The position numbers were made by a program, and so were the translations under genes. Of a stretch of 58,784 bases of DNA, positions 34,555 to 42,830 are shown piece after piece. Position 1 is the first letter of the stretch. Each line of letters starts with the position of its first letter. The DNA is taken from assembly GCA_015069625.1 (NCBI GenBank), contig SVIE01000003.1:1-58784 (forward strand), in the 5' to 3' direction. Below the pieces are notes generated by a model. The model had not been told where the DNA came from, did no database searches, and worked only from the letters and a program-made list of their open reading frames with translations. Origin of the DNA: Clostridiales bacterium. Lineage in GTDB: Bacteria; Bacillota; Clostridia; Christensenellales; Borkfalkiaceae.

Positions 34555-34773
34555 TCATTTCTTCCGCCCAATAACCAAGTTTTTATTTTCAGCTACTGCT
34601 TTATACCACAAAGCCCACTCTTGTTTTGTCATCATAGTTGCTTTTGCAACTTTCTTCTTTAACTCGCTAAAGTTATCTTTGCTATCGTACGCCTTTTTAT
34701 CGGTGTCGGTCTTGGCAACAAACTTTCCGTCATCTTCGCCATGCAGACAACCGTTTCTATCTTCTGTTGCCAT
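34555..34773 (-). CDS. Small protein, unknown (possible phage-derived)
   Basis: 72 residues with AAGGAG upstream. The N-terminus RNGCLHGEDDGKF resembles the short segments preceding the end of phage structural or head-associated proteins, where DRN...HDEDGKF sequences occur; this is only an impression. The C-terminus contains MTKQEWALWYKAVAE. It is preceded by a truncated frame (34804-34902), so it may be the surviving tail of a disrupted element. Confidence 0.5.
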   Translation of the reverse strand: MATEDRNGCLHGEDDGKFVAKTDTDKKAYDSKDNFSELKKKVAKATMMTKQEWALWYKAVAENKNLVIGRKK

Positions 34774-35172
34774 ATTACCATTTTCTCCTTAAAAAGTCAA
34801 TATCTATTTAATGTTTATTCTTGCAGATAGACAGTCAATATAGTTTGCCATTATGTTAAATTGTTCCGCCATTAAACGTCTTTCTGCGTACGGCAACGCC
34901 ATAAACGTATCATCTTAGTATATGCATTTGGTGGATTATTTATATTATTACGCTATTGAGCAAAAACTAAAAAGATAAACAAAAAAACCGCTTGAAAAAA
35001 TCAAGCGGTTTTGTGTTGAGATAAAACCTAGTGCCCCCAACACCTATCACGTTTAATAACATGTTGCCCCTTATACCTATCACTTTCTAGCAAGCAAATT
35101 ATATAGCTAATAAATGGTAAAAGCAAGGCGGAAAGGCGAAGTAAAAACGTGCACTATTATTAAAACTTGTAA
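34774..35172. other. 399-base intergenic stretch
   Basis: Apart from the remnant at 34804-34902 it holds a hairpin AACCGCTTG / CAAGCGGTT with T-run (34987-35012) that can terminate in both directions, and a direct repeat ACCTATCAC preceded by CCCC four bases before each copy (about 35036-35085). No gene seen. Confidence 0.5.
34804..34902 (-). pseudogene. Remnant of a coding sequence
   Basis: A 32-codon frame (MALPYAERRLMAEQFNIMAN...) ends in TAG 30 bases before the next gene, with a protein-like composition. There is no ribosome binding site and an in-frame stop lies five codons upstream of the ATG, so it appears to be the C-terminal remainder of a longer gene. Confidence 0.4.
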
Positions 35173-35742
35173 CTATGCTTGTAAGCGAAAATTTGATAAG
35201 CAATAGGTTGGTTGTGAAACGGAAATAATATAATCACGGATGCCTAAGGCAATCTTTTCTGCCATCATATAAACAAGGTTTAGTCTGGTTAGATTAAACA
35301 GTTTATAGTTTTTTTCAGAGCGTTCTGACACTACTCCGATAATACTTATATCACCAACCGCATCAAGGGTTTTATTAACGCCAAGACCAGGTTTTAGACT
35401 GCCGTTAATTACACGAATAATACCAACGTCATCTTCATTCCCTACCGCTGCATCTACAGCAATTGTTATTGTGTTCGGGTGAACAGATTTAACGTGCTTG
35501 GTTGCACAATTTACTTCCTTTGCAGTTACAGGGGATTTTAACGTTCCATAGATATATGCATCAATATTATAATTAGTTAAAAGAGTTCCGACGAGCGGAC
35601 CTAAACTATCACCCAAAACTAAATCGCTTCCGATACAGATAATAACGGGAGAGCGGTTATTGTGGTTTAAAACCTTTAATGCCTCGCTTATTCCGTTAGA
35701 AGCGTAAGCGTTAAATGAGCTAAATGAATATGAATTTTCCAT
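35173..35742 (-). CDS. yyaC: YyaC family sporulation protein (Gpr-like fold)
   Basis: 189 residues, DUF1256 / YyaC family. Motifs VIICIGSDLVLGDSLGPLVG and ITIAVDAAVGNEDDVGIIRV, with acidic residues in the positions expected from the germination protease (GPR)/HybD fold. In B. subtilis yyaC lies beside spo0J (parB) close to oriC; here it is the last gene before the origin-like region, the same neighbourhood. Role in spores not known in detail. Confidence 0.9.
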   Translation of the reverse strand: MENSYSFSSFNAYASNGISEALKVLNHNNRSPVIICIGSDLVLGDSLGPLVGTLLTNYNIDAYIYGTLKSPVTAKEVNCATKHVKSVHPNTITIAVDAAVGNEDDVGIIRVINGSLKPGLGVNKTLDAVGDISIIGVVSERSEKNYKLFNLTRLNLVYMMAEKIALGIRDYIISVSQPTYCLSNFRLQA

Positions 35743-35912
35743 ACGAGTTCCATTGAATAAATTTATATAGATTTTGATGAAGTTACGAGTAGGAAGGTAA
35801 GTATTTTATAATAAATGCTCTCTTACACGGTTTCACGCAGATTATTGCCATAATATACTTGGATTATTCAAGGTTTTTAACAAAACACAAATTTTAAATA
35901 AAAACAGAGAAG

Positions 35913-36199
35913 TTATCAACAAAAGATATAGGGTATTTCGATAAATTAACTAAAAACGTTAGTAAAACTCTACAAATTTAACATAAAATCACCTAATAAA
36001 ATGAGTTTTCCACAATTAACGAAAAATATAAGAACAAATTAAAAAACAAAATGGCGCAAAGAAAATTTTAATAGCGCAAGAGCGGAATTTTATCAAAACA
36101 AGGACAAAAAATTTATAAATCCGCTTTTTTACCGCTATAAAATTGTTAAAAACTTAAAAAAGAGAGAAAGTTATCAACAATTTAACTAACTTATCAACA
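35913..36199 (+). other. DnaA-box-like cluster
   Basis: Three identical TTATCAACA nonamers in the same direction at 35913-35921, 36171-36179 and 36191-36199, plus TTTTCCACA at 36006-36014. They differ by one base from the consensus TTATCCACA. The same nonamer occurs upstream of dnaN (25531, 25729). Confidence 0.5.
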
Positions 36200-36838
36200 A
36201 AAATCGGATTATATTTCGACAGTCTGTTAAATAATAGACGGTAAAACGTGCAATAATATCAAATAAGAATTACGTAACGACGACTAAAATCGCTATACAA
36301 AGACTAATGATTCTTAATATGTACGAAAAAATGCAAAATCTTAAAAATATAATATTTACAATGGCGCAAAAATTCTTAACAATTACATGCGCTCAAAATA
36401 AATATAAGCGCAAATTAAACGACGGCAAGCGCATGCGAATCTGCGCATTGCGTAAATATTATCTGCACTTGTGCAAAAAAGATGCGCAACATAATAATAT
36501 AAGAAAAGCGCGTCGCCTAACAACGCAAATAATGAAATTTCACAGCAGGTGCGCTATGCGCACATAAAAGTAAACTAGCCATTGTAAGCGTCGTTAAAAA
36601 ACGCGCAAATTTATAATTTAATATGACGCCAAACAAAATTTATTAGCAAGAAGCCAAAAATGCTAATAAATAACCCACCCTTCTCGCAAAACACAAGCAT
36701 TAGGCACGTAATCGATCAGTACGCCAAGCAAAACACAAAAAATCCAATCCAAAAATGTAAAAATACAATAAAAATTAAGTAAAACAGTTGCCAAAAGCCT
36801 TAAAATTGTCAAAAAACACACAATAATGTGTTGCGCGC
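36054..36838. repeat. Left GCGC motif cluster
   Basis: Fourteen GCGC tetranucleotides in 785 bases, at about 36054, 36074, 36364, 36389, 36408, 36429, 36443, 36484, 36508, 36551, 36558, 36603, 36833 and 36835, often as GCGCAA. This is far above what an A/T-rich sequence predicts. Confidence 0.7.
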
Positions 36839-36930
36839 AACAAAAAATGGGCAAAAACACATAAAAATGCCATTATTTTTCTATTTTGACACGCCCAGAA
36901 CGTTGTATTAAATAAATCTAGATAAAAAAC

Positions 36931-36944
36931 GTTTCACGTGAAAC
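36931..36944. promoter_or_regulatory. parS site 1
   Basis: Perfect palindrome GTTTCACGTGAAAC, the core of the ParB/Spo0J binding site. Confidence 0.95.
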
Positions 36945-36964
36945 AAAAAATGGCAGTAATAAAT

Positions 36965-36978
36965 GTTTCACGTGAAAC
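36965..36978. promoter_or_regulatory. parS site 2
   Basis: Same 14-bp palindrome, 34 bases from site 1. Confidence 0.95.
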
Positions 36979-36999
36979 GGTATTGTAATGTTTTATTAT

Positions 37000-37013
37000 G
37001 TTTCACGTGAAAC
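37000..37013. promoter_or_regulatory. parS site 3
   Basis: Same 14-bp palindrome, 35 bases from site 2. Confidence 0.95.
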
Positions 37014-37039
37014 TATGTTGCTATACCTTTACTTTTGTT

Positions 37040-37053
37040 GTTTCACGTGAAAC
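37040..37053. promoter_or_regulatory. parS site 4 (with degenerate fifth at 37078-37091)
   Basis: Same 14-bp palindrome, with the full TGTTTCACGTGAAACA context, 40 bases from site 3. A related sequence, ten of fourteen bases matching, follows at 37078-37091. Confidence 0.95.
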
Positions 37054-37818
37054 ATGGTTGTTACGTGGCTTATTGTTCTTCCGTGTGAAACAAATATGGC
37101 AACCGTTTCGATATTTTTGGTTAAATCGGCTATAAAATTGATGTTTTTAACAAAAAATGCCCACTTTTTAACTAATTTTTGATAAATTTTGAGAGTTTGA
37201 CTGAGAAATAATTAAATTTGCGAGTTGTTTTTTTGGGTAATAATTATGGCTATTTGCAGAAAATATAAAGTTTTTAATGGGAATTGCATAATATTTGTGT
37301 GTGTTTTAGGCGTTTTTTGCATATTTATTGCTTTTGCGGAACGTTGTTAGGGGGGGTGTTGCTGAAGATTAAATGCTTATATTGAAAAATATAACTACCG
37401 TTTGTGTCTTTTGTTTGAATTCCTATTATGTTTTAATTGCATAAGATTGTCGGTCGTGGCCAAATTGTGAACTTGTAATGTGGGGCCTGATGGTTGATTG
37501 TTGGTTGGCGAATTGATTTTATGTAGTCAATGAAGGCTAAATCTCGCAGAATCGACTAAAAAATTATCCGGTTAGAAAATGTTGTCATTCTGTCTCAGAG
37601 CATTTTAGGGCGATTTTTTATTTTTTGATTTTTGGCGAGATTTTATATGCAAAACAACGACGTTATATTGGTTTTGTGAGTGCCGAGATGGTGGAAGGTG
37701 AGAAATTTGGGTGTGTTTTTAATAAAAGCATGAGATTAATTTGTGTTTTATATGTTTTTTGGGTGATTTAATGGAAAAACCGTGTAAAATTAATAAAATT
37801 TTTACATTTTTTGCTATT

Positions 37819-38265
37819 GCGCAAGGTTTTATTGATAAATATTAAGTACTTTGGGGTGTTTTTATTAAATATTGATGATTTTTTATGAGTTTTTTAGTGC
37901 GCATGTTGTTTTTTTTGCTGTGCGGTCTGTTGGCGCGTGTCTTTTGTTACGCATAATTGTATGTTTTAGTCGTGCGTTATACAATTTTCATTTATTTTTG
38001 TGCGTAGGTATTAAATTGATGCGTAATACTGCAAAATATTATAAAATAGAGAGTTTTTTGTTGAAAATTTTATAAATCGGCATTAAAAAATATATGCGCA
38101 TATTGAATTTATGTTGCGCTAGTGTTTTTCTTCTTGTGGCGCTAAATGGGGTGGGGTGTTAACGTTAAATCAAGTTTTTATTATTGATTTTGTGTTTGCG
38201 CTTTTTTATTTTTATGAAATATTTTGCGCTATAATAATTATGCGCTAATCAATTTTATTTAGCGC
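37819..38265. repeat. Right GCGC motif cluster
   Basis: Ten GCGC tetranucleotides in about 450 bases, at about 37819, 37899, 37933, 38096, 38116, 38139, 38198, 38226, 38242 and 38262, mostly in the form TTGCGCT, with additional TGCGTA-like variants. None occur between this and the left cluster. Confidence 0.7.
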
Positions 38266-38349
38266 AACTAAAATTTGACTGTTAGGGTTAAGATTTTGTC
38301 GAAAATCTACTTAATAGTAATAAAACAGAATAATTTTTATAGTGATTTG

Positions 38350-38378
38350 TTGTTTTTTAAATTAAAGTAGTGTATAAT
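38350..38378 (+). promoter_or_regulatory. ftsH promoter
   Basis: TTGTTT (38350-38355), 17-bp spacer, TATAAT (38373-38378), leaving a leader of about 110 bases. Confidence 0.65.
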
Positions 38379-38386
38379 ATATAAAA

Positions 38387-38470
38387 GTTCACGCAAAACT
38401 ATAATTTCAAGGATATTTCAATATCCATAAGTTAGTATGTTAACGTGAAGGCTAACAGTTAAGAGCAATT
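38387..38470 (+). promoter_or_regulatory. Structured ftsH leader
   Basis: TTCACG near 38388 can pair with CGTGAA near 38443, enclosing a hairpin GGATAT/ATATCC (38412-38427); GTTAG and CTAAC can also pair. It matches no riboswitch I recognise. Confidence 0.35.
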
Positions 38471-38495
38471 ACAGAAAAAATAAAGGAGCAAAAAA

Positions 38496-40574
38496 TTGGA
38501 GACTAAGAAGAAATCTAAAGGGTTCTGGATTATTCTTGCAATTATCGCACTTGCAATTATCGCAATGACGCTTACAACGTGTATAAATACGAATATTGAA
38601 GTGAATTGTAGCGAGTTCGATTACGTTGTGATAGAAGTAAACGAACCTATTGCAAAAGATAACGAATACGTTCTTAATGATTTTAAGGACGGAGCACCAA
38701 CTATTTACAAAGCGTTATCTGGAATAGAAAATTTCACAAAAGCAGAAATTTTCGACGTTGTATTTGATGGATACGTTGTGAATTTTAAGATTAATGTAAC
38801 CGCAGGGAACTTAAACCACATTAGAAGTTTTACAACAAACTACCCAAGAAATGATGCTAAAATAATTGCGCTTGAAGAAGCAATGAGAGAAGTAGGGATT
38901 TCTTACACTTACACGAATCCGAATGCAAATTCGATTTGGTCGTCATTACTTCCTATTCTCGGCACGGTGGTGATTGCAGTTGTGTTCTTCTTCCTTATTA
39001 TGGGAACGCAAGGCGGAACTAAGGGAGCAATGAGTTTTGCAAAAACAAACGCTAGGGTTAATCACAACCTTAAAGTTCGTTTTAGCGACGTTGCAGGTGC
39101 AGAAGAAGAAAAGGCAGAACTTGCAGAAGTCGTTGAATTCTTAAAGCATCCTAAAAAGTTCTCGGAACTTGGTGCACGTATTCCTAAGGGCGTGCTTTTA
39201 GTAGGCCCTCCCGGAACAGGTAAAACGTTGTTCGCAAAAGCCGTTGCCGGTGAAGCAGGCGTACCTTTCTTCTCAATAAGTGGTTCAGACTTTGTTGAGA
39301 TGTTCGTAGGTGTGGGTGCTTCTAGGGTAAGGGACTTATTTGATACGGCAAAGAAGAATATGCCGTGTATCGTGTTTATCGACGAAATCGACGCCGTAGG
39401 TCGCCAGCGTGGTACAGGTATGGGGGGCGGACACGACGAAAGAGAACAAACGCTCAACCAGTTACTCGTACAAATGGATGGTTTTGAAACTAACGACGGC
39501 ATTATCGTTATGGCGGCAACCAACCGTGCAGATATATTAGACCCTGCACTCCTAAGACCTGGCAGGTTCGATAGGCAGATATTCGTTAACACGCCAGACG
39601 TTCGTGGTAGAGAAGCAATACTCAAAGTTCACGCAAGGAATAAACCGCTTGCAACTGACGTTAACTTTAAGACTGTTGCACGTATGACAAGTGGGTTCTC
39701 AGGTGCAGACCTTGAAAATCTTTTGAACGAAGCGGCAATTCTTGCGGCACGTGCAAACAGAACGTATATAACTAATAAAGACCTTTACGAAGGTATCAAT
39801 AAAGTTCTTTTAGGACCGCAAAAGAAGAGTAGGTTAGTTACCGAAACGGATAAGCGTATAACCGCTTACCACGAAGCAGGGCATGCTATCCTTGCTAGAT
39901 TACTTCCCAACTGCGACCCCGTTCACGAAGTATCTATTATTCCACGTGGTCAGGCAGCAGGTTATACTATGACACGCCCTGATTCTGACGATAACCACTT
40001 AACCAAGGCTAAACTTTTAGACGATATAGTAATGACGCTTGGCGGTAGGGTTGCGGAAGAACTTGTTATTAAGGATATATCCGCAGGCGCATCAGGTGAT
40101 ATTCAAGCAGTAAGCAAACGTGCAAGACTTATGGTTACCGAATGGGGTATGAGCGAAAGAGTTGGCCCTATCTCTTACGGCTCGGATAAGGAAATCTTTA
40201 TCGGTAGAGATATGGCTTCACACGTAACGTATAGCGAAGAAACGGCAGGCATAATCGACGAAGAAATACAGAAGATTATTCACGACGGGCTTGCAAAGGC
40301 AAGAAAGTTGCTTAGCGAGAACAGAAATCTTCTTGATACGATGGCAAGGGTGCTTGTTGAACGTGAAACGATATTCACCGAAGAAGTGGATATGATTATG
40401 GAAGGCAAGACGCCAGAAGAGATTATGCAGTTTATGGATGACAACGAGCATTCGCTTTCGCAAAATCCTTTTATAAGACGTAATCCGACAATCGTACCAG
40501 AAAAGACGGAAGAAAAGGCGACAACCGAAGAAGTAAAAGAAGAAACGCCTGAAAAAACAGACGAAGAAAAATAA
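38496..40574 (+). CDS. ftsH: ATP-dependent zinc metalloprotease FtsH
   Basis: 692 residues from a TTG start (AAAGGAG upstream). Helices at about 10-28 and 148-168 flank an extracytoplasmic domain; the AAA+ domain has Walker A GPPGTGKT (about 236), Walker [11 protein letters not shown] (about 290), the second region of homology and the zinc site HEAGH (about 458). The acidic tail of about 45 residues is unusual. It degrades membrane and regulatory proteins. Its location next to parAB and a putative origin is not typical. Confidence 0.96.
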   Translation: METKKKSKGFWIILAIIALAIIAMTLTTCINTNIEVNCSEFDYVVIEVNEPIAKDNEYVLNDFKDGAPTIYKALSGIENFTKAEIFDVVFDGYVVNFKINVTAGNLNHIRSFTTNYPRNDAKIIALEEAMREVGISYTYTNPNANSIWSSLLPILGTVVIAVVFFFLIMGTQGGTKGAMSFAKTNARVNHNLKVRFSDVAGAEEEKAELAEVVEFLKHPKKFSELGARIPKGVLLVGPPGTGKTLFAKAVAGEAGVPFFSISGSDFVEMFVGVGASRVRDLFDTAKKNMPCIVFIDEIDAVGRQRGTGMGGGHDEREQTLNQLLVQMDGFETNDGIIVMAATNRADILDPALLRPGRFDRQIFVNTPDVRGREAILKVHARNKPLATDVNFKTVARMTSGFSGADLENLLNEAAILAARANRTYITNKDLYEGINKVLLGPQKKSRLVTETDKRITAYHEAGHAILARLLPNCDPVHEVSIIPRGQAAGYTMTRPDSDDNHLTKAKLLDDIVMTLGGRVAEELVIKDISAGASGDIQAVSKRARLMVTEWGMSERVGPISYGSDKEIFIGRDMASHVTYSEETAGIIDEEIQKIIHDGLAKARKLLSENRNLLDTMARVLVERETIFTEEVDMIMEGKTPEEIMQFMDDNEHSLSQNPFIRRNPTIVPEKTEEKATTEEVKEETPEKTDEEK

Positions 40575-40646
40575 AAAAAGAATAACACCTTCAAAAGACA
40601 AAAACGGCATAGCCGTGTGGAAACGAAACACAAACGGGAGATGGAC

Positions 40647-41435
40647 ATGGGAAAGATCGTTTCTTTTGCCAACCAAAAAGGTGGCGTGGGGAAGACCACG
40701 ACTTGTGTAAATATGACGACATACCTTGCGTCAATGGGCAAGAAGTGTTTACTTATTGATATAGATGCGCAAGGTAATGCAACGACGGGACTTGGATTAA
40801 ATAAAACGGAATTGCAGTATTCTGCATACGACGTATTAACTTGTGAAACACCGTTAATGGATGCGGTGGTAAAAACCAAAATCGACAATCTAGACGTATT
40901 ACCTGCAAGCGTTGATTTAGCAGGGGCAGAAGTCGATTTAGTGTACGTTAAAAGGCGTGAATACGTTTTATCGGAATCGTTAGAAGTGGCGAAAAAATCA
41001 TACGATTATATTATGATAGATTGTCCACCGTCGCTTGGGCTTATAACGATAAACGCACTTGTTGCTTCCGATTCTGTGATAATCCCTATCCAGAGCGAGT
41101 ATTACGCTCTAGAAGGGCTTGCGCAACTAATGAACACGATTAAACTTGTCAAAAAGCACCTAAACGAAAACTTAAAAGTTGAAGGGGTGGTGCTTACAAT
41201 GAACGACACCCGTGCATTGATGGCAAAGCAGATTTCAGAAGAGATAAAAAAATATTTTGGGAAGTGTGCGTTTGAGACTAAGATTCCAAGGAACATAAGG
41301 CTAGCCGAAGCACCAAGCCACGGCGTACCTATAATGTTTCATGATGCAAGTTCCAAAGGCGCAAAGGCATATTTTGCGCTTACGGAAGAATTTTTAGAAA
41401 GACAACCGAAGAAGGTTAAAGAATACAAAAAATAA
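40647..41435 (+). CDS. parA: Chromosome-partitioning ATPase ParA (Soj)
   Basis: About 262 residues from the ATG at 40647, six bases after GGGAG; earlier in-frame ATGs lack spacing. Deviant Walker motif ANQKGGVGKTTTCVN with the signature lysine, DIDAQGNATTGLG (Walker A') and MIDCPPSLGLIT (Walker B). It moves the origin regions together with ParB bound at parS and also regulates DnaA in Bacillus. The target parS sites are 3.6 kb upstream. Confidence 0.96.
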   Translation: MGKIVSFANQKGGVGKTTTCVNMTTYLASMGKKCLLIDIDAQGNATTGLGLNKTELQYSAYDVLTCETPLMDAVVKTKIDNLDVLPASVDLAGAEVDLVYVKRREYVLSESLEVAKKSYDYIMIDCPPSLGLITINALVASDSVIIPIQSEYYALEGLAQLMNTIKLVKKHLNENLKVEGVVLTMNDTRALMAKQISEEIKKYFGKCAFETKIPRNIRLAEAPSHGVPIMFHDASSKGAKAYFALTEEFLERQPKKVKEYKK

Positions 41436-41449
41436 ACGGAGAAAGAAAG

Positions 41450-42421
41450 ATGAATAACTCGAGAGGTTTAGGAAAAGGACTCGCAGCATTATTTTCGGAC
41501 ACAGAAGGAGAGTACAAGAAGTCGTACAAACCGACAACGCCTGTTAAAAAGCAGATTGTTGTACCGGTGATTGAAGAAGACATTACCCCTGTTGCCCCTG
41601 TGGTAACAAAAGAAGAAGTGGTTAAAGGTGAAGGCGTAACGCAAATGGAAATCGAAAAGATTTTCGCAAACCCCAACCAGCCACGTAAAGCATTTGACGA
41701 AACGGCACTCAACGAACTTGCAACGTCGATTGAAAAGCATGGCGTAATCATGCCTATTATCGTTAACAAGAGCGGTGATAAGTATATGATAATCGCAGGG
41801 GAAAGACGTTTTAGAGCAAGCAAGATAGCAGGGCTTAAAACCGTTCCCGTTATCGTGAAGAATTACGACGAACGTCAAATCAAAGAAATTTCACTTATCG
41901 AAAACTTACAAAGGGAAGACCTTAACCCGATTGAAGCAGCAAACGCTATGCGTGCGCTCATGGATGAATATGGCTTAACGCAAGAAGAACTTTCTGAACG
42001 TATCGGTAAATCTCGTCCTGCAATCGCAAACACCCTTCGTCTTTTAACTCTTTCTGCAGACGTAATTAAGATGGTTGAAGGTGGAAAACTTTCAGCAGGT
42101 CATGCAAGGGCAATTATTCCTATTCCGCAGATAGACCAACTTTCTATCGCAGAACGTGCGGTAAAAGAAGGGATGTCCGTTCGTGATATTGAAACGGCGG
42201 TTAAGGAATACTTCACTCCACCAGAAGAAAAGAAGAAAAAGGTTCGCCCTGAACTTTCCGCAGAACTCAAGGATTTAATTGAAACTATGCAAAGAGTGTT
42301 CGGTACGAAAGTAAACGCTATCGGAAACGATAACAAGGGTAGAATTTACATAGACTATTACACCAGAGACGATTTGGATAGACTTGCAGAATTAGTTGAA
42401 ATCTGCAAAAACAAGAAATAA
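41450..42421 (+). CDS. parB: Chromosome-partitioning protein ParB (Spo0J)
   Basis: 323 residues. N-terminal NSRGLGKGLAALFSD binds ParA; the CTPase/nuclease-like core has MIIAGERRFRASKIAGL (GERRxRA motif) and ENLQREDLNPIEAANA; the HTH is LTQEELSERIGKSRPAIANTL. It binds the palindromes at 36931-37053, spreads, and loads SMC. Translated 15 bases after parA. Confidence 0.97.
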   Translation: MNNSRGLGKGLAALFSDTEGEYKKSYKPTTPVKKQIVVPVIEEDITPVAPVVTKEEVVKGEGVTQMEIEKIFANPNQPRKAFDETALNELATSIEKHGVIMPIIVNKSGDKYMIIAGERRFRASKIAGLKTVPVIVKNYDERQIKEISLIENLQREDLNPIEAANAMRALMDEYGLTQEELSERIGKSRPAIANTLRLLTLSADVIKMVEGGKLSAGHARAIIPIPQIDQLSIAERAVKEGMSVRDIETAVKEYFTPPEEKKKKVRPELSAELKDLIETMQRVFGTKVNAIGNDNKGRIYIDYYTRDDLDRLAELVEICKNKK

Positions 42422-42432
42422 GGGAAAATAGT

Positions 42433-42723
42433 ATGCCTTGGATATACGTGTGGCTAGGAATTTCTTTTGCCGCTATGATAGTTGAACTTATAACGTGTAA
42501 TATGTTTGCCATTTGGGTTATGGCGAGCGGACTTGTTGCGCTAGTTTTAGCATCTTGTTCGGTTGCGTGGTATATTCAACTCATAGTATTTGCCGTGCTT
42601 ACCGCTGTGCTTATTCTTCTTGTGAGAAGATGGATAAATGCAGGGCTTAAAAAGTTGGCGGATAAGAAAAAGGCAAAAGAAGAAATTTCTGAAGATAAAC
42701 AAGAAGACAATATAGAACAATAA
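42433..42723 (+). CDS. NfeD-like small membrane protein
   Basis: 96 residues with two or three membrane segments (YVWLGISFAAMIVEL, FAIWVMASGLVALVLASC, IQLIVFAVLTAVLILL) and a charged tail. The order resembles the N-terminal membrane half of NfeD-family proteins (IELITCNMFAIWV). The soluble OB-fold domain is missing. It directly follows parB and is probably co-transcribed. Confidence 0.65.
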   Translation: MPWIYVWLGISFAAMIVELITCNMFAIWVMASGLVALVLASCSVAWYIQLIVFAVLTAVLILLVRRWINAGLKKLADKKKAKEEISEDKQEDNIEQ

Positions 42724-42729
42724 AACATA

Positions 42730-42753
42730 AAAGGGCGTATTGCCCTTTTTTGT
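42730..42753 (+). terminator. Terminator of the ftsH-parAB operon
   Basis: Stem AAAGGGC / GCCCTTT followed by TTT. Confidence 0.85.
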
Positions 42754-42830
42754 TAATAAAGAGATTATTAAATATTTTAAAAAACAAGAGAAAAAGCGGT
42801 TCAAAGCACCCCGTTATAGCGTGAAATTAT

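Larger units (their letters stand above)
35743..38495. other. Putative replication origin and centromere region
   Basis: 2753 bases without a supportable gene. Contents in order: DnaA-box-like sites (35913-36199), a left GCGC cluster (36054-36838), four parS sites (36931-37053), a T/G-rich stretch, a right GCGC cluster (37819-38265), and the ftsH promoter and leader (38350-38495). The left half is A- and C-rich, the right half T- and G-rich on the plus strand. By hand count 36661-36900 has about 52 C against 28 G, and 36961-37740 about 82 C against 172 G. This is the pattern expected where two replichores diverge. The ORFs of 65-90 codons here have no site or protein-like composition. Confidence 0.75.

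Noticed and set aside
36307..36567. 86-codon frame in the origin region
   Set aside because: No ribosome binding site, composition follows the A-rich strand, and no protein-like pattern.
36663..36860. 65-codon minus-strand frame
   Set aside because: Reflects the strand composition only; no ribosome binding site.
37872..38075. 67-codon frame in the right half of the origin region
   Set aside because: A T/G-rich stretch gives Phe/Val/Leu runs; no start signal.
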